The notes below the pieces were generated by a model. It saw only the letters and a list, made by a program, of their open reading frames with translations. It did no database searches and was not told the origin of the DNA. The translations under genes were made by a program, and so were the position numbers. Below are positions 17,567-26,932 of a stretch of DNA of 64,000 bases, in pieces (position 1 is the stretch's first letter; every line of letters begins with the position of its first letter). Source of the DNA: Bacteroidota bacterium (GTDB taxonomy: Bacteria > Bacteroidota > Bacteroidia > Cytophagales > Spirosomataceae); contig JAIUOF010000007.1 of the NCBI GenBank assembly GCA_020161355.1, forward strand, positions 62,001 through 126,000, given 5' to 3'.

Positions 17567-18595
17567 TTGGTAAAAATTGGCGACATTGAGTTAGGGGATT
17601 TTCCGTTATTGCTGGCACCTATGGAAGACGTGAGTGATCCGCCTTTCAGACAGGTGTGTAAGGAAAACGGAGCCGATTTGATGTACACCGAGTTTGTGTC
17701 GTCAGAAGGGCTCATCCGAAATGCCGCCAAGAGTGTCCAGAAACTGGATATTTTTGAATACGAAAGGCCTATCGGTATTCAGCTATTTGGAAGCGACCCC
17801 GATACCATGGCCGAATGCACCCGCATTGCTACCGCCGCCAATCCTGATCTGATAGATATCAATTATGGTTGTCCGGTAAAAAAAGTGGCTTGCCGTGGGG
17901 CAGGGGCGGGACTATTGCAAGATATTCCAATGATGACTCAAATGACCAAAGAGGTAGTGGAAGCCACACATCTGCCTGTGACAGTGAAAACCCGCCTGGG
18001 CTGGGATGAAAGTACTAAAAATATCGAAGAAGTAGCTGAGCGATTGCAGGACGTGGGCATTCAGGCTCTTACTATTCACGGGCGTACCCGCTCTCAGATG
18101 TACAAAGGGGAGGCAGATTGGTCTCTCATTGCCAAAGTAAAAAATAACCCCAGGATAAAAATCCCGATATTTGGGAATGGAGACATCGACAGCCCCGAAA
18201 AAGCTCTGGAGTATAGAAACAGATTTGGAGTGGATGGAATCATGATCGGACGTGCAGCGATAGGTTATCCTTGGATTTTTGATGAGATAAAGCACTTTTT
18301 CGCCACAGGAGAACACCTTACACCGCCTACTATGGATCAGCGGGTTGATGCCGCTAAAAAACATCTGATTTTTTCGATTGAATGGAAAGGTGACACGCTT
18401 GGAATGCTTGAAATGAGGAGGCACTATAGTAATTATTTTCGGGGCTTGCCACACTTTAAAGAATATCGGATGAAACTGGTAAAAAGCCTGGAAAAAAAGG
18501 AACTTTTTGAAACCTTGGAGCAAATCAGAAGAGAATTTGGGGAGATAGTGCTTCAATCAAAAGCTGTTCATGTTGAATACGGCGGTGCAGATTGA
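17567..18595 (+). CDS. dusB: tRNA-dihydrouridine synthase B
   Basis: A 342-residue FMN enzyme that reduces specific uridines of tRNA to dihydrouridine. Family motifs are complete: LLLAPMEDVSDPPFR, INYGCPVKKV with the catalytic Cys102, VKTRLGWDE, IHGRTRSQMYKG, GNGDI and IGRAAIGYPW. The start is taken as TTG at 17567 (VKIGDIELGDFP), because family members begin MVKIG. The earlier TTG at 17546 is part of the -7 box. The gene is monocistronic as far as can be seen. Confidence 0.92.
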   Translation: MVKIGDIELGDFPLLLAPMEDVSDPPFRQVCKENGADLMYTEFVSSEGLIRNAAKSVQKLDIFEYERPIGIQLFGSDPDTMAECTRIATAANPDLIDINYGCPVKKVACRGAGAGLLQDIPMMTQMTKEVVEATHLPVTVKTRLGWDESTKNIEEVAERLQDVGIQALTIHGRTRSQMYKGEADWSLIAKVKNNPRIKIPIFGNGDIDSPEKALEYRNRFGVDGIMIGRAAIGYPWIFDEIKHFFATGEHLTPPTMDQRVDAAKKHLIFSIEWKGDTLGMLEMRRHYSNYFRGLPHFKEYRMKLVKSLEKKELFETLEQIRREFGEIVLQSKAVHVEYGGAD

Positions 18596-18710
18596 GGTTT
18601 GGTTTTAGATAATTTTTTTATCTTATTTTTCTTTATTAATAAATTTTTGGGAAAACTATTTTTTGAGTGAAATTGAATTTTCTAAAAAAAGAAAATAAGA
18701 GTATATTTAT

Positions 18711-19217
18711 AAACCATTAAGAAGTTAAGGAAAATTAAGTTTCTTCAACATTTAATTTCTGCTCAAATATTAATCCGGGAGTCTTTTGAAATATTCATTT
18801 ACTAGAGGAATCATTGATTTAGTTAGATTCTCTGAATGAAAGTTGAATAATAATCCTTGTGGTTTTTCAAGTAGTTTCATATAGGTAAGTAATTGGGCTT
18901 CGAAAACAGGAATCAATTTTTCAACTGCCTTTACTTCAATTATCACCGTATCATTTACCATAATATCTAATCTCAAATCGGCCTCAATGACTACATTACC
19001 ATATTTAATGGGAACTATTTGCTGTTGTAAAACTTTGTAGCCATTATTTTGAAGTTCCCAAATCAAACATTTTTCATAAACACTTTCCAGTAAACCGGGA
19101 CCTAAAAGTTTGTGAACCTTAATTGCAAGACCAGTAATCTCATAAGATAGCTGTGTAACTTCTTTTTTTGTCATGAATTTTGCAAAGAACTTAATGAACT
19201 TAATTTCTTAATGGTTT
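18711..19217. repeat. 19-bp inverted repeat enclosing the GxxExxY gene
   Basis: The left arm at 18711-18729 (AAACCATTAAGAAGTTAAG) pairs with the right arm at 19199-19217 in 18 of 19 positions. The arms enclose exactly one gene (18770-19174). Just inside the right arm the 9-mer GAACTTAAT is repeated in tandem (19187-19204). No target-site duplication is visible outside the arms. This has the form of a small passive mobile or stem-loop cassette. Confidence 0.65.
18770..19174 (-). CDS. GxxExxY protein (PD-(D/E)XK-like)
   Basis: A 134-residue protein of the GxxExxY family. The defining motif is GLLESVY, in VHKLLGPGLLESVYEKCL near residue 25. The nuclease-like core ADLRLDIMVNDTVIIEVKA has the Asp and Glu-x-Lys arrangement of the PD-(D/E)XK fold, so catalysis is possible. 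The biological role of the family is unknown; genes of this family occur as scattered single copies in many genomes. Here it sits inside a 19-bp inverted repeat right behind the secA terminator, which suggests independent movement (inference). Confidence 0.88.
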   Translation of the reverse strand: MTKKEVTQLSYEITGLAIKVHKLLGPGLLESVYEKCLIWELQNNGYKVLQQQIVPIKYGNVVIEADLRLDIMVNDTVIIEVKAVEKLIPVFEAQLLTYMKLLEKPQGLLFNFHSENLTKSMIPLVNEYFKRLPD

Positions 19218-19256
19218 AAAAACATGAGGAGCATTTTTTTTACTCCTCATGTTTTT
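19218..19256 (-). terminator. Intrinsic terminator of secA
   Basis: A 14-bp perfect stem (AAAAACATGAGGAG with CTCCTCATGTTTTT) separated by 11 bases. It begins 3 bases after the secA stop codon and abuts the right arm of the GxxExxY inverted repeat. Confidence 0.8.
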
Positions 19257-19258
19257 AA

Positions 19259-22200
19259 TTAATCTATCAACACAGCATCGCCCCTCATCACGTCTTCTTC
19301 CACATTTTTAAATTTCACGTCGCGTTTTACTGTTCCGTTTTTGTATTGTACGTTTACACGGTCATTTCTGTTGGCAACTTTTTGTGACTTGGCAGGGGCA
19401 TGCATTACAGTGCCTCCACTTTCACCGCCGTCGTCGTTACGGTTGGTCGAAAGCTTGGGCTTATCATGTTTTGGTGCTTCCACCGCCTGCTGGAACCTCA
19501 TCTCTGCCACATTGGCTTTCATCAAAAAGCTCACAGTTTCAGAGTTTACTTTTTTGAGCAAGTTCTGGAATAGTTCTACCGCCTCAAATTTATAAATCAA
19601 CAATGGATCCTTCTGCTCGTAGGATGCATTCTGCACTGATTGTTTCAGGTCGTCCATGTCACGAAGATGCTCTTTCCATTCCTGGTCAATTACACTCAAG
19701 GAAATCACCTTTTCCATTTCCAAAATCAGTTCCCTGCCATCTGTTTCTACTGTTTTTCTTAAATCACAGAACACCGCCAGATTTTGATTCCCTTCACCCA
19801 CAACAGCCATAAATGGTTCACCTTCCATGGCCATTCTGTCTCTCAATACACCTGACAATGCCGGAACAATATGCTTTCTGATAGCCTCATTTTTTCTTTT
19901 ATAATGAACCTCTGCTTCTTCATAAAGTTTATGATTGAGACTGTTTCCACCTTTCTTAAATTCATCTGCAGAGATTTCAGACCTAAAACCAAGTCTTTGC
20001 ATGGTTCTTACCTCAAATTCTTCGAAATTCCCCTGAGTACTCTGAATGATATCCACACAATTGTCGTATATGATATTGGCAATATCAAGTGCTAAACGGT
20101 CTCCAAAAAGAGCATTTTTTCTTCTCTTATAGATGGTATCACGTTGGATGTTCATCACGTCATCGTATTCGATCAGACGTTTACGCATACCAAAATTGTT
20201 TTCTTCAACTTTCCTTTGGGCACGTTCAATAGAGCTGGTAATCATACTGTGTTGAATCACCTCGCCCTCTTCCATACCCATGCGGTCCATTACTTTGGCG
20301 ATGCGGTCAGATCCAAACATACGCATGAGGCCATCTTCAAGACTCACAAAAAACTGTGAAGAACCCGGGTCACCCTGGCGGCCTGCACGACCCCTCAGCT
20401 GACGGTCAACACGACGCGATTCGTGACGTTCAGTACCTATGATGGCCAATCCACCCGAGCCACGGCTTTCTGGTGTAAGCTTGATGTCCGTACCTCTACC
20501 AGCCATGTTGGTGGCTATTGTTACGGTGCCCGGCTTACCTGCCTCAGCCACAATATCTGCTTCTTTGGCGTGCTGCTTAGCGTTCAATACCTGATGAGGA
20601 ATCTTCCTTATATTGAGCATTCTGCTTAATAACTCTGAGTTTTCAACAGAGGTGGTACCTACAAGTACCGGCCTGCCTTTACTCACCATTTCTACGATTT
20701 CATCTACAACCGCATTGTATTTTTCCCTTACGGTTTTATATACCTTATCCTCTCTGTCGTCACGGGTGATGGGTTTATTAGTAGGTATAGAAACCACGTC
20801 TAGTTTGTATATTTTCCAGAATTCACCGGCTTCGGTCTCTGCTGTACCCGTCATACCACAAAGCTTGTGATACATCCTGAAATAGTTTTGCAGTGTAATG
20901 GTGGCGTAGGTTTGGGTTGAATCCTCAACTTTTACATTTTCTTTAGCTTCAACAGCCTGGTGCAATCCATCAGACCAACGACGACCATCCATGATACGGC
21001 CGGTTTGTTCATCCACGATCTTGACTTTGCCTTCGATTAGAACATAATCAACATCGATTTCGAATAAAGTAAATGCTTTAAGTAGTTGGTTTACAGCATG
21101 AATACGCTCTGCTTTGGTCGAATAATCTCTGATTAGTTCATCTTTTTTCAAGATTTTATCTTCAGCACTTATTTCAGATTTTTCGATTTCGGCTAATTCA
21201 ACACCCAGGTCTGGCATAGTAAAGAACTGGCTGTCAGAATCATGTGCTGAAAGGAAATCAATACCTTTATCAGTAAGCTCAACCGAATTATTTTTTTCGT
21301 CAATAGTAAAATAAAGCGGAGCGTCAGCTTCAGGCATCAATTTTTGATTTTCGGCAAGATATATTCCTTCAGTTTCAAGTAAAAGTTTCTTTATACCAGT
21401 TTCTGAAAGGAATTTTATCAAAGGCTTGTTTTTGGGAAGCCCCCTGAAAGCCCTGAAAAGAGCTACTCCACCTTCTTTTTTATTTCCTTCTGAAATTAAT
21501 TTTTTGGCTTCAACTAAAAATGAACCCACAAGTTGTTTTTGAGCTTCTACCACCAGACTTACCCTAGACTTTAAGGTATTGTAAAGCTCGTCATCGTTTT
21601 TCTTGGTCATAGGCCCACTGATAATCAGCGGGGTACGTGCGTCATCAATCAAAACAGAGTCCACCTCATCGACCATTGCATAGTGGTGGGGGCGTTGAAC
21701 GAGTTCATTGGGGTCATTGACCATGTTGTCGCGAAGATAGTCAAAGCCAAATTCGTTGTTGGTACCGTAGGTGATATCTGCATTGTAGGCTTTTTTTCGG
21801 GCGAATGAATTTGCCGGATGTTTGTCAATACAGTCACAAGTAATGCCATTGAATTCGAAAATAGGTCCCATCCACTCTGAGTCACGACGGGCAAGATAAT
21901 CGTTAACCGTTACGATATGTACACCACGACCCGCAAGTGCATTTAGAAATGCGGGGAAGGTTGCCACCAAAGTTTTACCTTCTCCAGTGGCCATTTCAGA
22001 AATATTTCCTTTATGAAGAGCCGCACCACCGATAATTTGCACATCATAATGCTCCATATCCCATTTGAGGAGGTTACCCGCAGCCAACCATTCATTTTTC
22101 CAGTAAGCTTTGTCACCTACGATTTCAATGTGTGACTTATGCATAGCCAGTTCCCGGTCAAGCATAGTGGCGGTAACTTCAAGCTTCTCGTTATTTTTAA

Positions 22201-22576
22201 ACCTCCTGGCGGTCTCTTTTACAATCGCAAATGCCTGGGGCAAAATATCAAGTAAAACCACCTCAAGTTCTTCGTTACGTTTTAATCCCAGCTCGTCAAT
22301 TTTTTTAAAGATAACCTCTTTTTCGTCTACTGCGAGGTCCGGATTGTTATCGGCTTTGGTTTTAAGCTCATTGATTTCATTGTCAATATGAGCGAGTTTA
22401 TCGGCGATATGTTGCTTCAGGTCAATGGTCTTCTGTCTGAACTGGTCATTGTTTAGGCCGTGAAGTTTTTCAAATTCCTGATTTGTGGCTGATACCAAGG
22501 GGTTTAATGCCTTAATATCTTTTTCTGATTTGGTACCAAAAATCTTGGTAATGCCTTTGGTTAAAAAATTAAACAT
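19259..22576 (-). CDS. secA: Preprotein translocase ATPase SecA
   Basis: A 1105-residue SecA, the motor of the general secretion pathway. The Walker A is MATGEGKT (about residues 195-202). The preprotein-binding and helicase motifs VDEVDSVLIDDARTPLIISGP, MAGRGTDIKL and RRVDRQLRGRAGRQGDPGSS are intact. An insert of about 130 residues after LIISGP (including SFLVEAKKLISEGNKKEGG) is usual for Bacteroidota and explains the length. The C-terminus ends GDAVLID and lacks the CxCxSG zinc motif that binds SecB in proteobacteria. The gene is transcribed alone and ends in a strong terminator. Confidence 0.97.
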   Translation of the reverse strand: MFNFLTKGITKIFGTKSEKDIKALNPLVSATNQEFEKLHGLNNDQFRQKTIDLKQHIADKLAHIDNEINELKTKADNNPDLAVDEKEVIFKKIDELGLKRNEELEVVLLDILPQAFAIVKETARRFKNNEKLEVTATMLDRELAMHKSHIEIVGDKAYWKNEWLAAGNLLKWDMEHYDVQIIGGAALHKGNISEMATGEGKTLVATFPAFLNALAGRGVHIVTVNDYLARRDSEWMGPIFEFNGITCDCIDKHPANSFARKKAYNADITYGTNNEFGFDYLRDNMVNDPNELVQRPHHYAMVDEVDSVLIDDARTPLIISGPMTKKNDDELYNTLKSRVSLVVEAQKQLVGSFLVEAKKLISEGNKKEGGVALFRAFRGLPKNKPLIKFLSETGIKKLLLETEGIYLAENQKLMPEADAPLYFTIDEKNNSVELTDKGIDFLSAHDSDSQFFTMPDLGVELAEIEKSEISAEDKILKKDELIRDYSTKAERIHAVNQLLKAFTLFEIDVDYVLIEGKVKIVDEQTGRIMDGRRWSDGLHQAVEAKENVKVEDSTQTYATITLQNYFRMYHKLCGMTGTAETEAGEFWKIYKLDVVSIPTNKPITRDDREDKVYKTVREKYNAVVDEIVEMVSKGRPVLVGTTSVENSELLSRMLNIRKIPHQVLNAKQHAKEADIVAEAGKPGTVTIATNMAGRGTDIKLTPESRGSGGLAIIGTERHESRRVDRQLRGRAGRQGDPGSSQFFVSLEDGLMRMFGSDRIAKVMDRMGMEEGEVIQHSMITSSIERAQRKVEENNFGMRKRLIEYDDVMNIQRDTIYKRRKNALFGDRLALDIANIIYDNCVDIIQSTQGNFEEFEVRTMQRLGFRSEISADEFKKGGNSLNHKLYEEAEVHYKRKNEAIRKHIVPALSGVLRDRMAMEGEPFMAVVGEGNQNLAVFCDLRKTVETDGRELILEMEKVISLSVIDQEWKEHLRDMDDLKQSVQNASYEQKDPLLIYKFEAVELFQNLLKKVNSETVSFLMKANVAEMRFQQAVEAPKHDKPKLSTNRNDDGGESGGTVMHAPAKSQKVANRNDRVNVQYKNGTVKRDVKFKNVEEDVMRGDAVLID

Positions 22577-22617
22577 ATTGTATTTATAGATGAATCAAAT
22601 TCTGAAATAATAAAACG

Positions 22618-22649
22618 CAAATTTACTGATTTTGAGATTTTTTTATCAA
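22618..22649 (-). promoter_or_regulatory. Candidate secA promoter
   Basis: On the minus strand TTG (22649-22647) is followed after 21 bases by TAAATTTG (22625-22618), a -33/-7 pair of the Bacteroidota form. The predicted start of transcription near 22611 leaves a leader of about 35 bases. Confidence 0.45.
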
Positions 22650-22765
22650 GAATAATGCGGCAAATGCAAAATTAGGGATTAACGGACAAATTGGCAGGTT
22701 TTACGGAGTCATGTATGTTTTTTCAGACCTTAAAAGACAAAAGAGGTTAATCTTTTGAAGAAAGC

Positions 22766-23368
22766 TTATTTCAATTTTTGCAAATTTCCTTCCAATTGAA
22801 ATTTTAAAATCACCTTTTTCCCACTGATATTTTCAATAAATGGTTTTAAAATTAATTCTGCATTTTTTTGTGTTTGATCAAGAATGCCTGATTCCAACGC
22901 CGAGCTCAGGATTTTTTCCTCAGCTTTTTTATAGGCTTCATCCAAAAGCAGGCTTTCATTCATAAAGGCATATTCTGTATCATAAATCCTAGATTTTGAA
23001 TGGTCAATTTTATGATAACAGATTTCAGCTTTGGGTAATTGTACGATTAAAGTATCATTTTTTTCGGAAATATCTGAGGCATTTATTTTTCTCAAATCAA
23101 TACAGCCAACTGCCTCTCCCTGAACTATCAGTATCGCTTTTGGGTCAGGCAGGAAGTCCTGCACAATTTTTTGTTCTACAATATCCTTAAAACTATATTT
23201 CACTAACTCCAGATTACCCATTGTTGTGATTTTCTGAATCAGGATATTGTGAGTGGTTTCGGTATGCTTTTCACCCCAACTGGTAATATTTTTTAGTTTT
23301 TCCCAAAAAAATACCACCAATAAGGTAAATAAAACTGCCAGAATTATTTTTAGCCAGCCTTTTATCAT
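22766..23368 (-). CDS. DUF4230 domain-containing membrane-anchored protein
   Basis: A 200-residue protein with an N-terminal membrane anchor (MIKGWLKIILAVLFTLLVVFFW) and a periplasmic DUF4230 domain (VQGEAVGCIDLRKINASDI, LIVQLPKAEI, followed by the helix LLDEAYKKAEEKI). The family has no known function. The start ATG overlaps the stop of the ccmF gene as ATGA, so translation is probably coupled. This suggests a role beside cytochrome c maturation or its membrane environment (inference). The frame stays open upstream but only inside the ccmF gene. Confidence 0.8.
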   Translation of the reverse strand: MIKGWLKIILAVLFTLLVVFFWEKLKNITSWGEKHTETTHNILIQKITTMGNLELVKYSFKDIVEQKIVQDFLPDPKAILIVQGEAVGCIDLRKINASDISEKNDTLIVQLPKAEICYHKIDHSKSRIYDTEYAFMNESLLLDEAYKKAEEKILSSALESGILDQTQKNAELILKPFIENISGKKVILKFQLEGNLQKLK

Positions 23369-25878
23369 TTGTTTGCAATGCTTAGTCTCCTGAATGCAGC
23401 CATACCCATTCCTAAAACCAAAAGAGCTGTGCCTAACCACAGTAGATTGATATGGGGTTTTTCTATGGCTTTTAAAACAATATAATCTTTCTCTCCGCGA
23501 CTCACCGAGAAGGTAAATTTGCCCGTAATCGGATCAATGGCACTTAGTTGTGCTCTGATTCCCAGCTCATTGCTTACAACCGGTTTACTCCAAACTTCCC
23601 TATTTTTAATCGCAAATATTGGCTTCAAAAACCTCTCTCCATCTTTTTCAAGTATTCTTAATGTCGCCTGTGCAGCTATATCGCCTTGCTGAAGTGGCAT
23701 GCCGTCCAGTTCGTTTACAGGCTCCACTTTGTCAAGAATTGCCACAAAATCATTCAGAAAAAAGGTATCACCAATAGCCACTCTGAATGCCTCCGGCATG
23801 GTCCATTCTTTTTCCTCGTTGGTTGTCACATAATTGACGTGAGTATATAGATCCTTGTTCCAATATTTTTTAATGTCCGGGGAAGCTACATTTCCCATTT
23901 TTTCATTAATCTGATAGCGTGGGTAGAAATTAAATTCATCTCCATTTTTTTGAAAATGAACCTGATAATAAGTGTTTTCAGCTTCATATTCAACAGTGTC
24001 ACCTCTTTTCGCATAGGTTTTGTCGCCGTCCATGATGTCGGCTTTGGCAATTCCTTTAAAACCACTTTCCGGAATTGGCTGAATGAAACGCTTTTCGATA
24101 TAACCCGGCACTTTTCTTACATCCAGAAACTCACCTTTGTATTCCAGCGAAAACTCTCCCATGTTGGAAGGGCGGTTAAGATACAAAAGGACATTTTCTT
24201 TGTTGTCTTTTTCGGTATTAAATATCTTTTCATTAGCCAGATTCAGTGAAATTATCTTTTCATAGGCCGAAGAATACATAATCCCAATCACCATCAAAGC
24301 AACGCCGATGTGTGTCACAGCTCCTCCTGCAACTTTGAAGTTGCCTTTGGTAATATCGAATAATATGCTGGCATTGGCAACTATTGAGAAAACTCCCAGG
24401 GATACAAGAATTATATATTTCCAGTTGTTTACCCCTGTCAAAGTGATGATTATCGCTGCAAGTAAAAGCGAAACAATGGCTGGAGTAATTAGAGCATTAA
24501 ATGATTTTTCTTTTATTTTTTTCCAGAAAAAAAACTGAGCTATTCCGGTCAAAGTAATGACGCCCATAAACAACCACATCTGAAAAACAGTATAATGTTT
24601 TATGGGGTCTGTTGGCATGGCCATGTTGAGATTAGCACCAAAAACTTCTGCTATTTTATTGTAAACAGGTATCGAGGTAGTAAGCGTGATCTGAAAAGCA
24701 GCTAAAATCAAAGTGGTAACACCCAAAAATATCCAGAAATCAGTCGTATAAATAGTGGTTTCTTTTTTGTCATCAGGCAAATGTTTCCATCTGATAGTGA
24801 GTAATATGGCTGAGATTTTGGTGAAAAACAACATGTAAATCATCAACTGACCCGAAAGGCCCAAATCAGTGAACGAATGAACAGAGGCGTTGCCCAGAAT
24901 ACCGCTTCGGGTAAGGAAGGTAGAAAATAAAATGAGTAAGAACTGAATGATTATCAGCAGAAATGACACTTTTAATGCTGTCGTGTTTTTATGTGCCAAC
25001 ACCAACGTGTGGATGCCTGCTACCAATACTATCCATGGCACGTACACGGCGTTTTCTACGGGATCCCAGTTCCAATAGCCTCCAAAATTCAGGGTTTCAT
25101 ATGCCCAAATGGCACCCATCATGATCCCTGCCCCCAATACAACTCCGGCTATCAAAGTCCAGGGGAGTGCGATTTTTACCCAATCAGTATAGTTTTTTTT
25201 CCATAAAGCGGCAATAGCAAATGAAAAAGGTGCCAGTGTCAAGGCAAATCCCAGGAACAAGGTCGGAGGGTGTATTACCATCCAATAATTTTGCAATAAT
25301 GGATTCAAACCATTTCCGTCTTTAGGGACAAATGCAGGATTTGAGGTCCAGACCGGCAAATCAGGCATTGATTCTTTTAGCAAAAGGAATGGCGTACTTC
25401 CTATTTTGAAATCTGCAAATAGCACCGTTCCTAAAATCATGGAGGTCAAAAATGCCTGCACTGCCGAAAAAACCGCCATTGCAGGGTACTCAAGTTCTGT
25501 ATATTTTTTCTTTTTTGAGTTAAACCAAAAAATCAAAATCAAACCCAGAACCATGTTGAAAAATATCCAAAGCAGGAAGCTGCCCTCCTGATCCTGCCAA
25601 AATGTAGAGATGGCATAGCCAAAAGGCAAACTAAGTGAGGTGTTGTCCCAGGCGTAATGATATTCAAAATATTTGTTGATGATGATTGAATATAAGGCTA
25701 ATACAACCGAAATAACCGCTATGGAATGAATCAAAAATGACCATCTTGCGGCCTGAGCCCAGGTTTTGTTTTGATGATTTCTGTCGGCAAGAAAATAGGA
25801 ATAAGTAGAAATAACCGAACTGATAAACGCAATAATCACAGATACATGTCCGATATTTCCCAAATAAGCTCTCAGCAT
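23365..25878 (-). CDS. ccmF: Cytochrome c heme lyase subunit CcmF-like
   Basis: An 837-residue polytopic membrane protein of the CcmF/CcsA heme-handling family, needed to attach heme to apocytochromes c. The tryptophan-rich WWD-type motif reads GGYWNWDPVENAVYVPW (about residue 245). MVIHPPTLFLGF provides one conserved external histidine, and YHYAWDNTSLSLPFGYAIS lies further upstream. A periplasmic domain of about 250 residues precedes the last helix (LLWLGTALLVLGMGMAA). ATG at 25878 is used; the TTG 72 bases upstream has no support. No ccmA-E genes are in the window. It is coupled to the DUF4230 gene. Confidence 0.88.
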   Translation of the reverse strand: MLRAYLGNIGHVSVIIAFISSVISTYSYFLADRNHQNKTWAQAARWSFLIHSIAVISVVLALYSIIINKYFEYHYAWDNTSLSLPFGYAISTFWQDQEGSFLLWIFFNMVLGLILIFWFNSKKKKYTELEYPAMAVFSAVQAFLTSMILGTVLFADFKIGSTPFLLLKESMPDLPVWTSNPAFVPKDGNGLNPLLQNYWMVIHPPTLFLGFALTLAPFSFAIAALWKKNYTDWVKIALPWTLIAGVVLGAGIMMGAIWAYETLNFGGYWNWDPVENAVYVPWIVLVAGIHTLVLAHKNTTALKVSFLLIIIQFLLILFSTFLTRSGILGNASVHSFTDLGLSGQLMIYMLFFTKISAILLTIRWKHLPDDKKETTIYTTDFWIFLGVTTLILAAFQITLTTSIPVYNKIAEVFGANLNMAMPTDPIKHYTVFQMWLFMGVITLTGIAQFFFWKKIKEKSFNALITPAIVSLLLAAIIITLTGVNNWKYIILVSLGVFSIVANASILFDITKGNFKVAGGAVTHIGVALMVIGIMYSSAYEKIISLNLANEKIFNTEKDNKENVLLYLNRPSNMGEFSLEYKGEFLDVRKVPGYIEKRFIQPIPESGFKGIAKADIMDGDKTYAKRGDTVEYEAENTYYQVHFQKNGDEFNFYPRYQINEKMGNVASPDIKKYWNKDLYTHVNYVTTNEEKEWTMPEAFRVAIGDTFFLNDFVAILDKVEPVNELDGMPLQQGDIAAQATLRILEKDGERFLKPIFAIKNREVWSKPVVSNELGIRAQLSAIDPITGKFTFSVSRGEKDYIVLKAIEKPHINLLWLGTALLVLGMGMAAFRRLSIANK

Positions 25879-26119
25879 TATTCTAAGTTTTTTCTGATTG
25901 TTGATTTGCAAAATTACCTGAAAAAGAAATGGTAACTTAATTTTTTTCAATAATTATAAAAATGGTATTTTTATCCAAAAAGTTTATAATGACTAATTTT
26001 GGCTGGAGATTTGTAATAATTTTTATTAAAGCAGGTTATTGAATTGAAAAAGTATAACAAACTTTTTTTTGAATATCTCGATTTTCTAAAAAATTGATAA
26101 TAAAACAATTGTATTAAAA

Positions 26120-26560
26120 GTGAATAAAATATTTCTGGGGGTTCTGTTTCTCGTGTTTTTCGGTTTGAAGAATTCGGTTTCCGGTCAAAAAGTAAATTTT
26201 CATAAAAATCAGGAAATAGCATTTACGGAAGTTTTGAAAATTGCCGAAAATGAAAACAAACTCATTTTTATGGATGTGTATACCACCTGGTGCGGCCCCT
26301 GTAAACTCATGGATAAAACTACCTTTGCCGACTCTACTGTGGGAAAAGTTTTTAACGAAAAATTTATCAACTTTAAAGTAAACGGTGAAGATGCCGAAGG
26401 CGTCAGTATTGTAAAAAAATACCGTATCAACGCTTACCCTACATTTATTTTTCTGGATCCAAAAGGGGAGCTTGTCAACCGTCTTGAAGGCGTTTTTCCT
26501 TCCAAACAGCTGATAGAGGAGTCGGAATACACTATGAAACTCTGGAAAGAATCAAAATAA
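26120..26560 (+). CDS. Exported thioredoxin-family protein
   Basis: A 146-residue exported thioredoxin-fold protein. A signal peptide (residues 1-23) is followed by the active site TTWCGPCK with Cys58 and Cys61 and the cis-proline region INAYPTFIFLDPKG. It probably reduces or shuffles disulfides in the periplasm; location opposite a ccmF gene fits a link with cytochrome c maturation, but that is inference. The start is GTG at 26120, as no ATG precedes the signal sequence. The 3' end overlaps the convergent GroES-like gene by 9 bases. Confidence 0.85.
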   Translation: MNKIFLGVLFLVFFGLKNSVSGQKVNFHKNQEIAFTEVLKIAENENKLIFMDVYTTWCGPCKLMDKTTFADSTVGKVFNEKFINFKVNGEDAEGVSIVKKYRINAYPTFIFLDPKGELVNRLEGVFPSKQLIEESEYTMKLWKESK

Positions 26561-26932
26561 ATCTTCGGCCCTTTCCAGCAAAAGGATAGATGACTGAGGC
26601 ACGATTACATATTTTTCGCCTTCGTAGCTGATTTCAATGGCATGCCTTTGCAAATAAATCGCCAGATCGCCTTCCTCAGCCTGAAGCGGCATATATTTTA
26701 CTTTTTCTTCGGTTTGTTTCCAGGGTTCTTCGTCCTGATTAAATGAAGGTAAGGGGTAGCCAGGTCCCACTTTTACAACATATCCCGACTGCACATCTTC
26801 TTTTTCGGTTACCGTTGGGGGTAAATATAAACCTGAACCGGTTTTTTCATTTGGATTTTTAGGTTTTATCAGGACCTTGTCACCCACCACCAGAAGTTTT
26901 TTGAGCTTATTGTCTTTCGTAATCCCTATCAT
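26552..26932 (-). CDS. GroES-like co-chaperone family protein
   Basis: A 126-residue Cpn10-fold protein: LKKLLVVGDKVLIKPKNPNEKTGSG, then GYVVKVGPGYPLP, EGDLAIYLQRHAIEISYEGEKYVIVPQSSILL. It is about 30 residues longer than canonical GroES because of an insert after GPG (FNQDEEPWKQTEEKVKYMPL). The mobile loop lacks the usual GGI(V/L)L sequence and reads TGSGLYLPP. Since groEL is absent here and the insert is unusual, it is more likely a GroES paralogue than the main co-chaperone. The start overlaps the stop of the aldolase-like gene as ATGA. Confidence 0.8.
   Translation of the reverse strand: MIGITKDNKLKKLLVVGDKVLIKPKNPNEKTGSGLYLPPTVTEKEDVQSGYVVKVGPGYPLPSFNQDEEPWKQTEEKVKYMPLQAEEGDLAIYLQRHAIEISYEGEKYVIVPQSSILLLERAEDLF

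Noticed and set aside
18596..19260. Insertion sequence
   Set aside because: There are inverted arms but no transposase and no target duplication, so only an inverted-repeat cassette is reported.
25971..26222. 83-codon leftward frame
   Set aside because: Lies across the thioredoxin gene and its leader; composition is that of a shadow of AT-rich DNA.
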